A stretch of DNA of 64,000 nt from assembly GCF_037081715.1 (NCBI RefSeq), contig NZ_JAZDDH010000001.1, forward strand, positions 1,426,001-1,490,000. Reading direction: 5' to 3'. The notes beneath the pieces were generated by a model, which worked only from the letters and a program-made list of their open reading frames with translations, ran no database searches and was not told where the DNA came from. A program made the position numbers and the translations under genes. The stretch is from Halalkalicoccus sp. CG83 (GTDB taxonomy: Archaea > Halobacteriota > Halobacteria > Halobacteriales > Halalkalicoccaceae). How positions within the stretch are numbered: the stretch's first letter is position 1; the number at the start of each line of letters is the position of its first letter. Shown here one piece after another: positions 54,245-63,560 of the stretch.

Positions 54245-55073
54245 CGGGCTCGCCTCGCGCTCTGGCAAGCTCCGCGAGGGCGGCGAACTCCGCAGGGGCG
54301 AGCGTGCCCGCCCGCCGACTCATCAGCTTCTCGTCGGCTGCCTCGACGACGGACTCGGGGTCGTCGAGCCCGGAGATGTGGGCCGTGTTCCGTACCGCGT
54401 TGCGAAGCGTCTTTCGACGCTGGGTGAACAGCGCCTTCACGAACCGCAGGAAGAACGCCTCGTCGCCCACCTCGTATTCCGGGTCGCGCGGACGGGCCCG
54501 GACGACCGCGCTCTCGACGGCCGGCGGGGGCGAGAACGCCTCCCGGGGGACCTCCTCGACGATCTCGCAGTCGGCGTAGTGCTGTGCCGAGACGGAGAGT
54601 CGGCCGTACTCGGGAGTATCGGGGTCGGCGACCATCCGTTCGGCGAACTCGAGCTGGAACATTAGCACCAGCGGCCGCTTTCGGGGAAGGAGCTGGAAGG
54701 CGATCTCGCTGGAGACGCCGTAAGGGAGGTTCGAGACGCACGCGGAGAACTCGGGAAGCTCGACGTCGAGAGCGTCGCCCTCGATCACCGTCAGTCGATC
54801 GTCGCCGATCTCGTCGGCGAACTCCTCGCGGAGGAAGCGGACGAGCGCGGGATCGCGCTCGATCGCGGTGACCCGATCGGCGATCCCACAGAGCCGGTCA
54901 GTGAGGGCACCGGTGCCGGCGCCGACCTCGAGGACGTGGTCGAGGTTCGCGTCGATCCCGGTCGCGTAGCCCGGAAGCCGGTCGAGCACGCGGTCGTCGA
55001 TCAGGAAGTGCTGATCGACGTCGGGATCGCCACGCACGCCCGCCCGCGCGAGCAGGCCGTCGGGATCTCTCAT
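54237..55073 (-). CDS. rsmA: 16S rRNA dimethyladenosine transferase RsmA (KsgA)
   Basis: A 278-residue KsgA/Dim1 enzyme that dimethylates two adjacent adenosines near the 3' end of 16S rRNA. The SAM motif LEVGAGTGALTDRL, the NLPYGVSSEIAFQLL catalytic motif and KALFTQRRKTLRNAV near the C-terminus are diagnostic. It lies downstream of the DUF655 gene in an order common to archaea (L21e-RpoF-DUF655-KsgA). Confidence 0.96.
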   Translation of the reverse strand: MRDPDGLLARAGVRGDPDVDQHFLIDDRVLDRLPGYATGIDANLDHVLEVGAGTGALTDRLCGIADRVTAIERDPALVRFLREEFADEIGDDRLTVIEGDALDVELPEFSACVSNLPYGVSSEIAFQLLPRKRPLVLMFQLEFAERMVADPDTPEYGRLSVSAQHYADCEIVEEVPREAFSPPPAVESAVVRARPRDPEYEVGDEAFFLRFVKALFTQRRKTLRNAVRNTAHISGLDDPESVVEAADEKLMSRRAGTLAPAEFAALAELARARGEPDE

Positions 55074-55130
55074 TTCACGGCCGTAGACCGCCGTCGGTCG
55101 TAAACCCCTCGTTCCCTGACCGATCCTCGC

Positions 55131-55694
55131 TCACTCCTCGCCGGTCGCGAACAGGCGGTACTTCAGTTCGTCCTCGCGGATCTCCTCGAGGATTCGATCG
55201 ACCAGTACGCCCTTGGGGTCGTGCAGCCCGGAGACCCGCTCCTCGAGGTCCTCGAAGCCCTCGAACGGCCTTCGCTTTCGCTCGTCGAGAATGGTGTTTC
55301 GGAGTTTCTTGCCGATTCCCGGGAGCAGGTTCAGCTGGTGCAGTCGGAGCGTGATCGGCTGGGCGTCGTTGTAGAACGAGACGAACCGCTCCTCCTCCTC
55401 GTCGATGAGGTCCGCGACGACGTACTCGAGTTCCGAACGTGCCCCGCTCGAGAGGTCGTCGTGTTCGATACGTTCGATCCGGTCGACGCCCTCCGGCTCG
55501 TTCTCGGGATCGATCCGGTCGGCGATCCTGACGTCGGCGTCCTCCCCGAGCGTCAGTTCGTAGAGCCGAAAGTCCTCGGCGTCGACCGCGAAGGCGATCG
55601 GCGGCTTCTGGTAGCTCGGCCGATCGTCATCAGCGCGACCGTGAGGGAGATAATCGAGGACGATCGCGGATCCCTGTGGCTCGGCGTCGCTCAT
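55131..55694 (-). CDS. DUF655 family protein
   Basis: A 187-residue archaeal protein with an N-terminal beta part (AIVLDYLPHGRADDDRPSYQ) and a helix-hairpin-helix motif LHQLNLLPGIGKKLRNTILDERKRRPF, suggesting nucleic-acid binding. It is a conserved archaeal neighbour of KsgA and RpoF. TATA-like acttaaag at 55716-55723 (minus strand ctttaagt) lies about 25 bases before the ATG, so it probably starts its own leaderless transcript. Confidence 0.88.
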   Translation of the reverse strand: MSDAEPQGSAIVLDYLPHGRADDDRPSYQKPPIAFAVDAEDFRLYELTLGEDADVRIADRIDPENEPEGVDRIERIEHDDLSSGARSELEYVVADLIDEEEERFVSFYNDAQPITLRLHQLNLLPGIGKKLRNTILDERKRRPFEGFEDLEERVSGLHDPKGVLVDRILEEIREDELKYRLFATGEE

Positions 55695-55735
55695 GGCGAC
55701 AGTACGCGAAGGGTCCACTTAAAGAGTCGGCCGCC

Positions 55736-56092
55736 TCAGACGTACTGCGCGACGACGTTCAGGATGTCGTCGAGCTCGTCGCCCGAGAGCGAGTAGCGTT
55801 GCTGGGCGTACACCGCTCTGAGTTCGTCGCGGTCGCGCGGCAGGAGATCCGTGATCTTGTACGCGGTCTCCTCGTCGACCTTCTCGAGGTCACGAAGCTC
55901 CTCGGCGAGCGCGCGGGATTCCTCGGGAGCGAGAACCGCGAACCGATTCGCGTGTTCGATCGCCCGGGCGAGTTCGTAGCGCATCTCCCGGTCCGGGTCG
56001 GCGGCTCGTTCGGCCTCGACGTCGGCGAGCAGTTCCTTGGTCTCCGAGACGGTGAGGTGCTCCTCGCCCAAGACCTCCTTGAAGATCGTCAT
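55736..56092 (-). CDS. rpoF: DNA-directed RNA polymerase subunit F (Rpo4)
   Basis: A 118-residue Rpo4, which with Rpo7 forms the polymerase stalk. It begins [22 protein letters not shown] and its helical C-terminus [28 protein letters not shown] is the HRDC-like domain. The ATG overlaps the L21e stop by four bases, the standard archaeal rpl21e-rpoF pairing. Confidence 0.95.
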   Translation of the reverse strand: MTIFKEVLGEEHLTVSETKELLADVEAERAADPDREMRYELARAIEHANRFAVLAPEESRALAEELRDLEKVDEETAYKITDLLPRDRDELRAVYAQQRYSLSGDELDDILNVVAQYV

Positions 56093-56379
56093 TCCTGGGC
56101 GCGCAGGTGTGCGGGCTTCGCGATGATCGTCTTTCGCTTGCCGCCGTCGGTGATCTCGATCTTGTAGGCGGCGCCCTGCTCGCCGACGACGGTGCCGGTG
56201 TGACCGTTGAAGCGGGGGTGGAACCGGCCCTTCGGGATGCTCGGGTCGATGGTGAGGTGGACGCGCTGGCCCTCCTCGAACTGCTCGACGGCGCGCTGTG
56301 GCGGGGAGGTACCCCGGTTGCGGGGGTCGTTCGACAGTTTCTTGCGGGTGCTGTTGAGGGGTCCGTTGGAGCTCGGCAT
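56089..56379 (-). CDS. rpl21e: 50S ribosomal protein L21e
   Basis: A 96-residue eL21 ([20 protein letters not shown]...). [45 protein letters not shown] is diagnostic. A TATA-like cttttatc on the minus strand near 56410-56418 suggests the operon promoter and a leader of about ten bases. Overlaps rpoF by four bases. Confidence 0.97.
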   Translation of the reverse strand: MPSSNGPLNSTRKKLSNDPRNRGTSPPQRAVEQFEEGQRVHLTIDPSIPKGRFHPRFNGHTGTVVGEQGAAYKIEITDGGKRKTIIAKPAHLRAQE

Positions 56380-56570
56380 AGTCGTACGGACCCCTTGCCC
56401 GGTGACGGTGATAAAAGGCACGTTTCGGCCCCATCGGTCCTCCTCCGGCCGTCGGCGGGGCGGCTCGATCGTCCGTCCTTCGAGACCATCGGCTCGACCC
56501 TCCCCGTCGTTCGAAGATGGCGGTCGCCGCCAACACAAGAGTAATCCGGCCGCGTCACGCGGAGTGACGC

Positions 56571-57734
56571 ATGACCTCCGACGACCACCGAATCGAGACC
56601 CGTGCGATCCACGCGGGCCAGGAGCCCGACGAGGAGACCGGCGCGCTCATGACGCCGATCCACGCCAACTCGACGTACGTCCAGGACGGCCCCGGCGAGC
56701 ACCGGGGCTACGAGTACTCCCGAACCGGCAATCCCACGCGGACGGATCTCGAGGAGAATCTCGCGAACCTCGAGGGCGGCGAACACGGCCGCGCGTTCTC
56801 CTCGGGCATGGGTGCGATCAACACCGTGCTGAACCTGCTCTCGGCCGGCGATCACGTCGTCACCGGCGAGGACGTTTACGGCGGCACCCACCGCATCTTC
56901 ACGCAGGTCTACGAGGAGTACGATCTCGAGTTCTCGTTCGTCGACATGACCGATCTCGATGAGATCGAGGCCGCCATGCGCGAGGAGACCGAACTGCTGT
57001 GGCTCGAGACGCCCACCAACCCGCTGATGAGCATCGTCGACGTCGAGGGTGCGGCGGGAATCGCCCACGAACACGACGTGCTCTGTGCGATCGACAACAC
57101 CTTCGCCTCTCCGTACCTCCAGCGTCCGCTCGAACTCGGCGCGGACGTGGTCTGTCACTCGCTGACGAAGTACATCGGCGGGCACTCCGACCTGGTCGCG
57201 GGCGCGTTGATCACCGATAGCGATGAACTCGACGAGCGCTTCGGCTTCTATCAGAACTCCGTCGGCGCGACGCCGGGCCCGTTCGACTGTTTCCTCGCGC
57301 TTCGGGGGACGAAGACCCTCCCCGTTCGGATGGACCGTCACTGCGAGAACGCCCGCCGGATCGCGACGTGGCTCGACGATCACGCCGGCGTGGATCGGGT
57401 GTTCTACCCGGGCCTGGAGGCGCATCCGGGTCACGAGATCGCGGCCGAACAGATGGACGACTTCGGCGGGATGCTCAGCTTCGAACTCGACGGCACTCTC
57501 GAGGAGGCGAGCACGCTCGTCTCCGAGACCGAGGTGTTCACGCTCGCGGAGAGCCTCGGCGGCGTCGAGAGCCTGATCGAACAGCCCGCGCCGATGACCC
57601 ACGCGGCGATCCCCCGCGAGGAGCGGGTCGCTGCCGGTCTGACGGACAGCCTCATCCGGGTGAGCGTCGGCATCGAGCACGTCGACGATCAGATCGCCGA
57701 CCTCGAACAGGCGATCGAGGCGGCGGTGGAGTGA
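56571..57734 (+). CDS. Trans-sulfuration PLP enzyme (cystathionine gamma-synthase/lyase type)
   Basis: A 387-residue Cys/Met-metabolism PLP enzyme. [36 protein letters not shown], the EWLETPTNP-like [19 protein letters not shown] block and the PLP lysine in [18 protein letters not shown] are intact. It could make or cleave cystathionine or form homocysteine from O-acylhomoserine; the sequence alone does not decide. TATA-like agagtaatcc near 56537-56546. Confidence 0.93.
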   Translation: MTSDDHRIETRAIHAGQEPDEETGALMTPIHANSTYVQDGPGEHRGYEYSRTGNPTRTDLEENLANLEGGEHGRAFSSGMGAINTVLNLLSAGDHVVTGEDVYGGTHRIFTQVYEEYDLEFSFVDMTDLDEIEAAMREETELLWLETPTNPLMSIVDVEGAAGIAHEHDVLCAIDNTFASPYLQRPLELGADVVCHSLTKYIGGHSDLVAGALITDSDELDERFGFYQNSVGATPGPFDCFLALRGTKTLPVRMDRHCENARRIATWLDDHAGVDRVFYPGLEAHPGHEIAAEQMDDFGGMLSFELDGTLEEASTLVSETEVFTLAESLGGVESLIEQPAPMTHAAIPREERVAAGLTDSLIRVSVGIEHVDDQIADLEQAIEAAVE

Positions 57735-57981
57735 TCGCGACATACGTCCCTCACGACGGCGGCATCGAGATGTCGGCCGAACGATATACGAGCCGCTCGT
57801 CGAATGACGGAGTGGCGAGATGGAAGCGTAGGTGCAGCCACTGCGGGTGAGGGCTTCGTCCAAACGAGCGGGTTGACGAACGGACGGAGTCGCCGCTCGC
57901 GGCGACGAAGTAAACGAGGAGTGTTTTTGTCCAGCTTTTGCCAGCGAGGCGGCGAAGCCGCCGAGCGCAGTAAAAGGTGGG
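57735..57981. repeat. Intergenic region with short hairpins
   Basis: Between convergent genes. GTCGCCGC-tc-GCGGCGAC at 57889-57906 and GGCGGC-gaa-GCCGCC at 57948-57962 are perfect inverted repeats, with a T-rich gtgtttttgtccagcttttg between them and cagtaaaagg before the EF-1beta stop. The style (trinucleotide or very short loops, GAA loop, taaaa next to a stop codon) is that of the array at 45001-45414. May act as a two-way terminator. Confidence 0.6.
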
Positions 57982-58248
57982 TTAGATGCGACCGACGTTC
58001 TCGACCTCGACGCTCTCGACGTCATCGACGCTCGAGAAGCTCTCCTCGACGGCCTCGGTGCCGCCGGCGTCGTCGGGGACGATCACGGTCGGCAGCAGCG
58101 CGACCAGCCCGAACGCGACGTCGTCACGTTCGAAGCCGTTGATCTTCGCGCCCTCCGGGAGCGACTGTTCGAGACGCTCCTGGAGGTCGTCGAGGTCGAT
58201 CTCGGGGCTCTGCGGCATGACCTTGAGTTTCGCGGCGACCTTCCCCAT
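57982..58248 (-). CDS. ef1b: Translation elongation factor 1-beta
   Basis: An 88-residue archaeal EF-1beta, the nucleotide-exchange factor for EF-1alpha. [22 protein letters not shown] and the closing [15 protein letters not shown] match the family. Its ATG lies two bases after the zinc-finger gene stop, so the two share a transcript. Confidence 0.94.
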   Translation of the reverse strand: MGKVAAKLKVMPQSPEIDLDDLQERLEQSLPEGAKINGFERDDVAFGLVALLPTVIVPDDAGGTEAVEESFSSVDDVESVEVENVGRI

Positions 58249-58250
58249 CG

Positions 58251-58436
58251 TTACGGACCCGTGAAACCGCAGTCGGGACACTCGTAGAGGTTGCTCTGCT
58301 TGCGGCACTTCGCACAGCGGTAGATCTGCTCGCCGCACTCCGGGCACTTGAACTTCGCGGCGTTCGTGCCCGAGATGTTGATTCCACACGAGACACACCG
58401 TCGCGTCCCCTGTCGTTCCGATCGGGATTCGCTCAT
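58251..58436 (-). CDS. Zinc-finger micro-protein, HVO_2753 family
   Basis: A 61-residue protein with four CxxC pairs: CVSCG, CPECG, CAKCR and CPDCGFTGP. This is the layout of the haloarchaeal two-zinc-finger protein family named after Haloferax volcanii HVO_2753, which is co-transcribed with EF-1beta there as here. The family has been linked to swarming/biofilm behaviour in Haloferax; its binding partner is not clear from sequence. Confidence 0.9.
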   Translation of the reverse strand: MSESRSERQGTRRCVSCGINISGTNAAKFKCPECGEQIYRCAKCRKQSNLYECPDCGFTGP

Positions 58437-58570
58437 GTTCCGTCCTTGCTCCCGGTCGCCTTTAACCGTTGTCTTCCCGGTCGATGCCGAACCCGGACGT
58501 CGCCACACCGGGTGTCGCCCCGTCCACCGCTCGTCTCACCCTCGAACCCCAGCGGTTCTCCGTAGCCGGC

Positions 58571-59812
58571 TCAGTAGTACCAGAGCGCGATCGGCCCGAT
58601 CAGCACGCCCATCAGATGGACACGCGCCGCACCCAGCCGAACCGGCACGAAACCGACTAGCGTACTGACCAGGAAGACCGCCACGCCCGTCGCTCCGGCG
58701 AAGACGTACGAGAGGACGACCAGCGCGCCGAGGATCACGAGACAGAGCCGGGCGTAGTCGACGCGGCCGATGGCCCGGAGGTACCGGTCGCCGACGACGA
58801 GCACGAGCACGAACCCGATCGCCGCCGCGACGGCGACGCTACAGAGGAGCACCGGGAGATGGAGTGGGATGCTCGCGCGTTCGAGCGCGACCAACACGCC
58901 CGTCCGCGGCGTCCCGAGCGCGATCAGCGCGAACAGCGCGAAGACGGTGTTCGCCGTGTTGACGCCGCTGGTCGCGATCACGAACCCTCGATCGCCGCTG
59001 CCGCCGGGGAGCACGAGCAGCGCGATCACTGCGGCGATCGCACTGGAGACCCCGGGAAGGTAGCCGACGACCGCGCCCGCGAGCGTGCCGGCCGCAGCGG
59101 GCAGCAGTACCAGCCGTCGGGGGATCAGGACCCGCGAGTCGTTCTGGCGGGGGACGCCCGCGCCGCCCATCGCGTCGATCAGAATCGGCGCGCCGAACAA
59201 CCCCGCGAAGAGCGGCGCGAGCACGTCGCCCTGTAGCGGTGCCGTCGGCGAGAGATCCAGCGTCGCGAACCCGAGCAACGCGCTGATCGAGAAGGCGAGC
59301 AGACCGCCGACTCGCGCCCGCCAGGAGCGCTCGGTCAGCAGCATGATCGTCACCACACCGAGGAGAACCAGCGCCATGTTCGCCGCGAGCGTCGGCCAGA
59401 GCCACACCATCAGGTAGGTGATCGGAACCGCGAGCGGAACCGCGAACACGACCGCGAGCGCGCTTCCGAGCGCGGAGAGCCGAAGCGCCTCGTGACCCCG
59501 ACCCTCGATCACGAGCCGGTGGCCGGGCAGCGCCATCATCGCCATATCCGCATCGGGAACCCCGAGCGCGAGCGCGGGCACCACGTCGAGAAAGGTGTGG
59601 ACGACGCCCGCCGAGAGCATCGCGGCCCCCACCAGAAGCGGCGGTCCCGGTATGGTCGGCGCGGCCGCGGCGAGCAGCAGCGCGAAGTTGTTCGCGTGCA
59701 GTCCCGGCGTCAGCCCGCTGATCGTACCTAAGAGAGCGCCCCCGAGGACGAACGCGAGCGCGGTGAGCGCGAACGGTGGATCGAACGTGACGCTCACGGC
59801 GGCGGGGTCCAT
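58571..59812 (-). CDS. TctA/DUF112-type tripartite tricarboxylate transporter permease-like protein
   Basis: A 413-residue protein with about ten or more membrane helices. GALLGTISGLTPGLHANNFALLLAA and the repeat-like GAVVGYLPGVSSAIAAVIAL are the two conserved G-x-x-PG motifs of TctA-like permeases; archaeal versions are shorter than bacterial ~500-residue TctA. Substrate unknown. A TATA-like ttcatatacg near 59833-59842 points to a leaderless transcript from the ATG at 59812. A broken copy of its 5' end lies at 60483-60646. Confidence 0.85.
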   Translation of the reverse strand: MDPAAVSVTFDPPFALTALAFVLGGALLGTISGLTPGLHANNFALLLAAAAPTIPGPPLLVGAAMLSAGVVHTFLDVVPALALGVPDADMAMMALPGHRLVIEGRGHEALRLSALGSALAVVFAVPLAVPITYLMVWLWPTLAANMALVLLGVVTIMLLTERSWRARVGGLLAFSISALLGFATLDLSPTAPLQGDVLAPLFAGLFGAPILIDAMGGAGVPRQNDSRVLIPRRLVLLPAAAGTLAGAVVGYLPGVSSAIAAVIALLVLPGGSGDRGFVIATSGVNTANTVFALFALIALGTPRTGVLVALERASIPLHLPVLLCSVAVAAAIGFVLVLVVGDRYLRAIGRVDYARLCLVILGALVVLSYVFAGATGVAVFLVSTLVGFVPVRLGAARVHLMGVLIGPIALWYY

Positions 59813-60076
59813 CGGCCTCTCTGGATCCCCGATCGTATATGAACCGTTACACCTGATGCGGCGTGTCTCGACGCTCGTTTCGTACCTGAGACCGTTCGTC
59901 CGGGACGTCCTCGCCTGGACGGTATTCGGTTCGTAGCTGACGGTAGTCACGAGCGCCGGGAGTACGGCACCGATGGGAGCGACCCACGTAGACTGCACCG
60001 TCAGAGTCCGGTCCGGACGCGAGAGCGGTTCGGAGACCGTTCTCGGCCGGGATCGACGAAACGATCGAGTGTGATC

Positions 60077-60265
60077 TCAGTAGCCGCCTTCGTCCTCTTC
60101 CTCCTCTTCCTCCTCTTCTTCGTCGCCGCCTTCTCCTCCTCCCCCTCCTTCGCCGTCTTCTTCTTCTCCTTCGCCTTCGCCCTGGTCGCCACATCCCGCG
60201 AGCCCAGTGATGGTCGCTGCGCCCGCCATCGCGACGAATCGTCGTCGATTGAATCTCCCTTGCAT
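60077..60265 (-). CDS. Tat-signal lipoprotein fragment with poly-Glu/Gly tail
   Basis: A 62-residue frame. It starts with a twin-arginine signal NRRRFVAMAGAATITGLAGC ending in a lipobox (LAGC), then becomes pure Gly/Glu/Asp low complexity to the stop. Haloarchaeal solute-binding lipoproteins begin just like this, with a short acidic linker before the folded domain, which is missing here. Probably the truncated start of a substrate-binding protein (perhaps a TctC partner of the nearby permease) rather than a working protein. Confidence 0.5.
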   Translation of the reverse strand: MQGRFNRRRFVAMAGAATITGLAGCGDQGEGEGEEEDGEGGGGGEGGDEEEEEEEEEDEGGY

Positions 60266-60482
60266 GGTAGTCGCCTCGATCGGTCCAACGGGTTCCCACG
60301 TGATTACTGTTGACGTCGAATCGACCGAAACCTAGCTTGCGCTACTGACGGGAGAATAAACGGGAAAACGCGTGTTGACATCGTTTAGCCGAACGGCTGG
60401 CTAGCAGTCAAGAGGTAGCGGCTTCGAGAGATCCACTCCGCTCATACGAACCGATCATCGAAACGAGTGCACTTATCGACAG

Positions 60483-60646
60483 AAAGCATCGCGGCCCCGC
60501 CAAAAGCGGCGGTCGCCAGCAGCAGCACGAAGTCGTTCGCGCAGTCCCGGCGTCAGCCCGCTGATCACATCTACGAGAGCGCCCCGGAAACCGACCGTAA
60601 ACGTCAACGAGGGATCGAACGTGACGCTCACGGCAGCGGGATCCAT
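60483..60646 (-). pseudogene. Truncated copy of the TctA-like permease 5' end
   Basis: From ATG 60646 the minus strand reads MDPAAVSVTFDPSLTFTVGF... VISGLTPGLRE, clearly homologous to the start of the intact permease (MDPAAVSVTFDPPFALTALA... TISGLTPGLHA), and then decays with small deletions over the stretch homologous to 59625-59700. DNA similarity covers about 160-180 bases. It is a partial duplication that has lost function. Confidence 0.75.
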
Positions 60647-60792
60647 CGCCCTCGCTGGGACCGCGATCGTCTGTGAGTCGTCGGCTGATCGAACAGTCAG
60701 CCCTTCTATTCGTATCCTACTCTGATCCAATAAGAGACAGCAACGTCTAATATCTGAGCGATCTATTATGTTAAATTGGGGACGTAGACGAG

Positions 60793-61374
60793 ATGAAGAT
60801 AGTAGTAGGAAAGGTAACGAGCTTCGCGATGATACTCTGTTTGGTTCTGACAGCGATGGTAGGACCAGGAAGCGCGACTGGCTGGGTAGAGGACGAATGG
60901 AACGTTCCGAACGACGGATTCGAATCCGCCGGTGTCATCTATTCGGGTGACACCGTAAGCGGACAGATGTCCGACTACGACCAGGACTTCTACGCGATTG
61001 AAGTCACCGATCAACAATCGCTGATCGTCGAAACGAGGGTCGGTACGGGAGCGGACGTTCAACTCGCAGTCTACGATCCCCACAGGAACCAGGTGAAACA
61101 CTGGATTCAGGCACAGGGAACTGAGGGAACGGTGACCGTCCCCACGCCGGAGAACGGCACCTATTACATTCACGTCTATACGGGTCAGTACGCGAATCTG
61201 GTGACCAATTACTCGGTTGCCGTGTCCGTAACTCCATACGCTATCGATTGGGGTTTCGTTAGCGTTTTACTCACCGTTGGGGGGATCGCTTTCGCCGCGT
61301 TCGGCGGAGCGTACGGAGTCATCCGACGACGGAGGGGCAAACCGATCGTCGGGGCAGTCGCAGGCAACCCCTGA
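60793..61374 (+). CDS. Secreted, membrane-anchored PPC-like domain protein
   Basis: A 193-residue protein: signal peptide (TSFAMILCLVLTAMVGPGSATG), a beta-rich domain of about 110 residues (SGDTVSGQMSDYDQDFYAIEV, TVTVPTPENGTYYIHVYTG) like bacterial pre-peptidase C-terminal (PPC) domains, one membrane helix (WGFVSVLLTVGGIAFAAFGGAYGVI) and a basic tail RRRRGK. Likely cell-surface exposed. Codon use is less g/c-rich than its neighbours. A/T-rich promoter ttatgttaaatt at 60765-60776. Confidence 0.7.
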   Translation: MKIVVGKVTSFAMILCLVLTAMVGPGSATGWVEDEWNVPNDGFESAGVIYSGDTVSGQMSDYDQDFYAIEVTDQQSLIVETRVGTGADVQLAVYDPHRNQVKHWIQAQGTEGTVTVPTPENGTYYIHVYTGQYANLVTNYSVAVSVTPYAIDWGFVSVLLTVGGIAFAAFGGAYGVIRRRRGKPIVGAVAGNP

Positions 61375-61507
61375 ACCGTGAAGACGGCTCACGCCTGCTA
61401 CTAGCTCTGAATCAGTAACGATCTCGCTACCCGATGGGATGCTCGCCTCGCTGCGGTTAGCTACTACGTTCCAGAAAATGAAGCGAAGAACCGCGTGTCG
61501 GGGGCGT

Positions 61508-61849
61508 CTAACCGAACAGCTGGCCGAGGCCCTCGCCGCCGTCGCCCTCGTCCTCGTCCTCGTCTTCCTCTTCTGCTTCGGCCTCTTCGGCCTCCTCCTC
61601 GCCGCCTTCGTCGGCCTCCTCGGCCTCGCCGCCCGCGGCGGCGCCGCCGGCCGAACCGCCCGCCGCGGGGACCGCGGCGGCCTGCTCGACGGCCTCGTTG
61701 ATGTCGACGTCCTCGAGGGCGGCGACGAGCGCCTTCACTCGGGACTCCTCGACGTCGGCGCCGGCCGACTCGAGCACGTCCGTCAGGTTCTCTTCGTTGA
61801 TCTCTGCGCCGGTCTCGTTCAGGATGAGTGCTGCGTAAACGTATTCCAT
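61508..61849 (-). CDS. rpl12: 50S ribosomal protein L12 (P1)
   Basis: A 113-residue archaeal stalk protein. [22 protein letters not shown] is the dimerisation part, [17 protein letters not shown] continues it, an Ala/Gly-rich hinge follows, then an acidic stretch and the conserved factor-binding end GEGLGQLFG. Last gene of L1-L10-L12. Confidence 0.97.
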   Translation of the reverse strand: MEYVYAALILNETGAEINEENLTDVLESAGADVEESRVKALVAALEDVDINEAVEQAAAVPAAGGSAGGAAAGGEAEEADEGGEEEAEEAEAEEEDEDEDEGDGGEGLGQLFG

Positions 61850-61870
61850 TGTTGTTGTCTCGTTGTGTCG

Positions 61871-62920
61871 TTATCCGAACATCGCTCCGAGCCCTTCGCC
61901 GCCGTCGTCGCCGTCGTCATCGTCCTCGTCGTCTTCGGCGTCGGCCTCGGTCTCCTCTTCGTCAGGCTGTTCCTCCTCCGCGTCGGCCTCGGTCTCCTCT
62001 TCGTCGGGCTCGGGCGCTTCGACGCCGCGGAGCTCCTCGGGGAGCGCCTCCTCGTCGTCGATCTGGGCCGCGAGCGCGCGCATCTGTGCGTCGGCCTTGC
62101 TCACGAGGTCGGGCATGAGCGCCTCGTCCTCGATCGCGGCGAACAGGCCGAGGCTCTTGGCCTCGCCCGTGGCCTTCGAGAGCAGCGCGGGCGCGGTCTG
62201 GGCCGTCGGGTAGACGGCGTTGATCGAGAGGTTCCGCGCGCCGGCCGCCGCGGCCTCGAAGTCCGCGCGGTACTCGTCGACGTCGATCGCGAGGTCCTCG
62301 GGATCGAAGAGGATGCCCTCGCTGTAGACCGAGCGCAGATCGAGACCGACCTCCTTGGGCTCGATGCCCAGTTCCGAGAGGACGTTCGCGAGGTCCTGGG
62401 AGACCTCCTCGCCCGCCTCGAGGACCTTGCTGTCCTCGGTGACCTTGATCGAGCCGTCCTGGATCCGCGCCGCGGCGCCGACCGTCTGGAGCTCCCCGAC
62501 GAACGGTCCCGGGTCGACGCCGGTGTCGCCCTCGGGGATCACGATGTCGTTGGGAGCGACCTCGCCGGCACCGATCGGTGCGGGCGTCTTCGACTCCTCG
62601 AGCTGCTTGTAGAGCCCGAACGGGTTGTCGTCGGTTCCGATGATCCCGACCTGTCCCGCGACGTGTTCGGTCAGCTGCTCGGCCCCGTCGTTGACGTCCT
62701 CGAGGGCACGAACGAGCAGCGTGTTGCGGCTGACGCGAAGCTCCGCGCTGCCGTGGAGATCACGGCGCATGTTCTGGAGCTGCCGGCTCGGAATGCCGGC
62801 GATGTTGACGATGCCGACGCTCGAGTACGACTCGAGCACGTCGACGAGCTCCGCGACCTCCTCGCGCTTCCATTCGGGCAGGTTCTCGGTCTTGCGTTCG
62901 CCTTCGGTCGTTGCGGACAT
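61871..62920 (-). CDS. rpl10: 50S ribosomal protein L10 (P0)
   Basis: A 349-residue archaeal L10/P0. The rRNA-binding N-terminus includes [22 protein letters not shown], and the C-terminus has the acidic hinge and the closing [10 protein letters not shown] that matches the L12 end. It forms the base of the stalk and carries several L12 dimers. One base separates it from L1 and 21 bases from L12. Confidence 0.97.
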   Translation of the reverse strand: MSATTEGERKTENLPEWKREEVAELVDVLESYSSVGIVNIAGIPSRQLQNMRRDLHGSAELRVSRNTLLVRALEDVNDGAEQLTEHVAGQVGIIGTDDNPFGLYKQLEESKTPAPIGAGEVAPNDIVIPEGDTGVDPGPFVGELQTVGAAARIQDGSIKVTEDSKVLEAGEEVSQDLANVLSELGIEPKEVGLDLRSVYSEGILFDPEDLAIDVDEYRADFEAAAAGARNLSINAVYPTAQTAPALLSKATGEAKSLGLFAAIEDEALMPDLVSKADAQMRALAAQIDDEEALPEELRGVEAPEPDEEETEADAEEEQPDEEETEADAEDDEDDDDGDDGGEGLGAMFG

Positions 62921-62921
62921 C

Positions 62922-63560
62922 TCACGCCACCTCCACTGCGGGTCCCATCGTGGTCTTGACGTACACCGTGTCGATGTTGAGCGGCCCCTTCTCGAGGTCC
63001 GCGTGGAGCCGGCGGAGGATCACGTCGATGTTGTCCGCGATCTCCTCGGCGGACATCTCCTGGGTGCCGACGAGCGTGTGGAAGGTACGCCGATCACGGC
63101 TCCGGACCTGAACGGTGTTCTTCATGCGGTTGACGGTCTCGACGACGTCCTCGTCGGGCTGGAGCGGGGTCGGCATCTTCCCGCGGGGACCGAGTACGGT
63201 CCCCAGATACCGCCCGATGTCGGGCATCATCGAGGCCTCGGCGATGAAGAAGTCGGTCTCCCCGGCGAGGTCCTTCGCCTCGTCGTCGTCGTCGCCTAGC
63301 TCCTCGAGGTCGTCACCCGAGAGCACCTCGTCGGCGACCTCCTCGGCCCTGATCGCCGTCTCGCCTTCGGCGAAGACGACGATCTTGGTGTCCTGGCCCG
63401 TCCCGGACGGGAGGACCACGCTTTCGTCCACTCGGTTCGACGGATCGTTGAGATCGAGATCGCGCAGATTGATCGCGAGGTCGACCGTCTCGCGGAAGTT
63501 CCGCGGCGGTGCGTCCTCGAGTGCGCGAGAAACTGCTTGTTCTATGTCCTGATCTGCCAT
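62922..63560 (-). CDS. rpl1: 50S ribosomal protein L1
   Basis: A 212-residue uL1. [53 protein letters not shown] is the rRNA-binding signature. It forms the L1 stalk at the E site and in archaea represses its own message. A perfect ribosome binding site GGAGGTGA lies just before the ATG. Rpl11, often encoded upstream in archaea, is not next to it here. Confidence 0.97.
   Translation of the reverse strand: MADQDIEQAVSRALEDAPPRNFRETVDLAINLRDLDLNDPSNRVDESVVLPSGTGQDTKIVVFAEGETAIRAEEVADEVLSGDDLEELGDDDDEAKDLAGETDFFIAEASMMPDIGRYLGTVLGPRGKMPTPLQPDEDVVETVNRMKNTVQVRSRDRRTFHTLVGTQEMSAEEIADNIDVILRRLHADLEKGPLNIDTVYVKTTMGPAVEVA

Noticed and set aside
61538-62000. Low-complexity GAG/GAC runs in L12 and L10 as repeats
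   Set aside because: These are the acidic hinge regions normal for archaeal stalk proteins.
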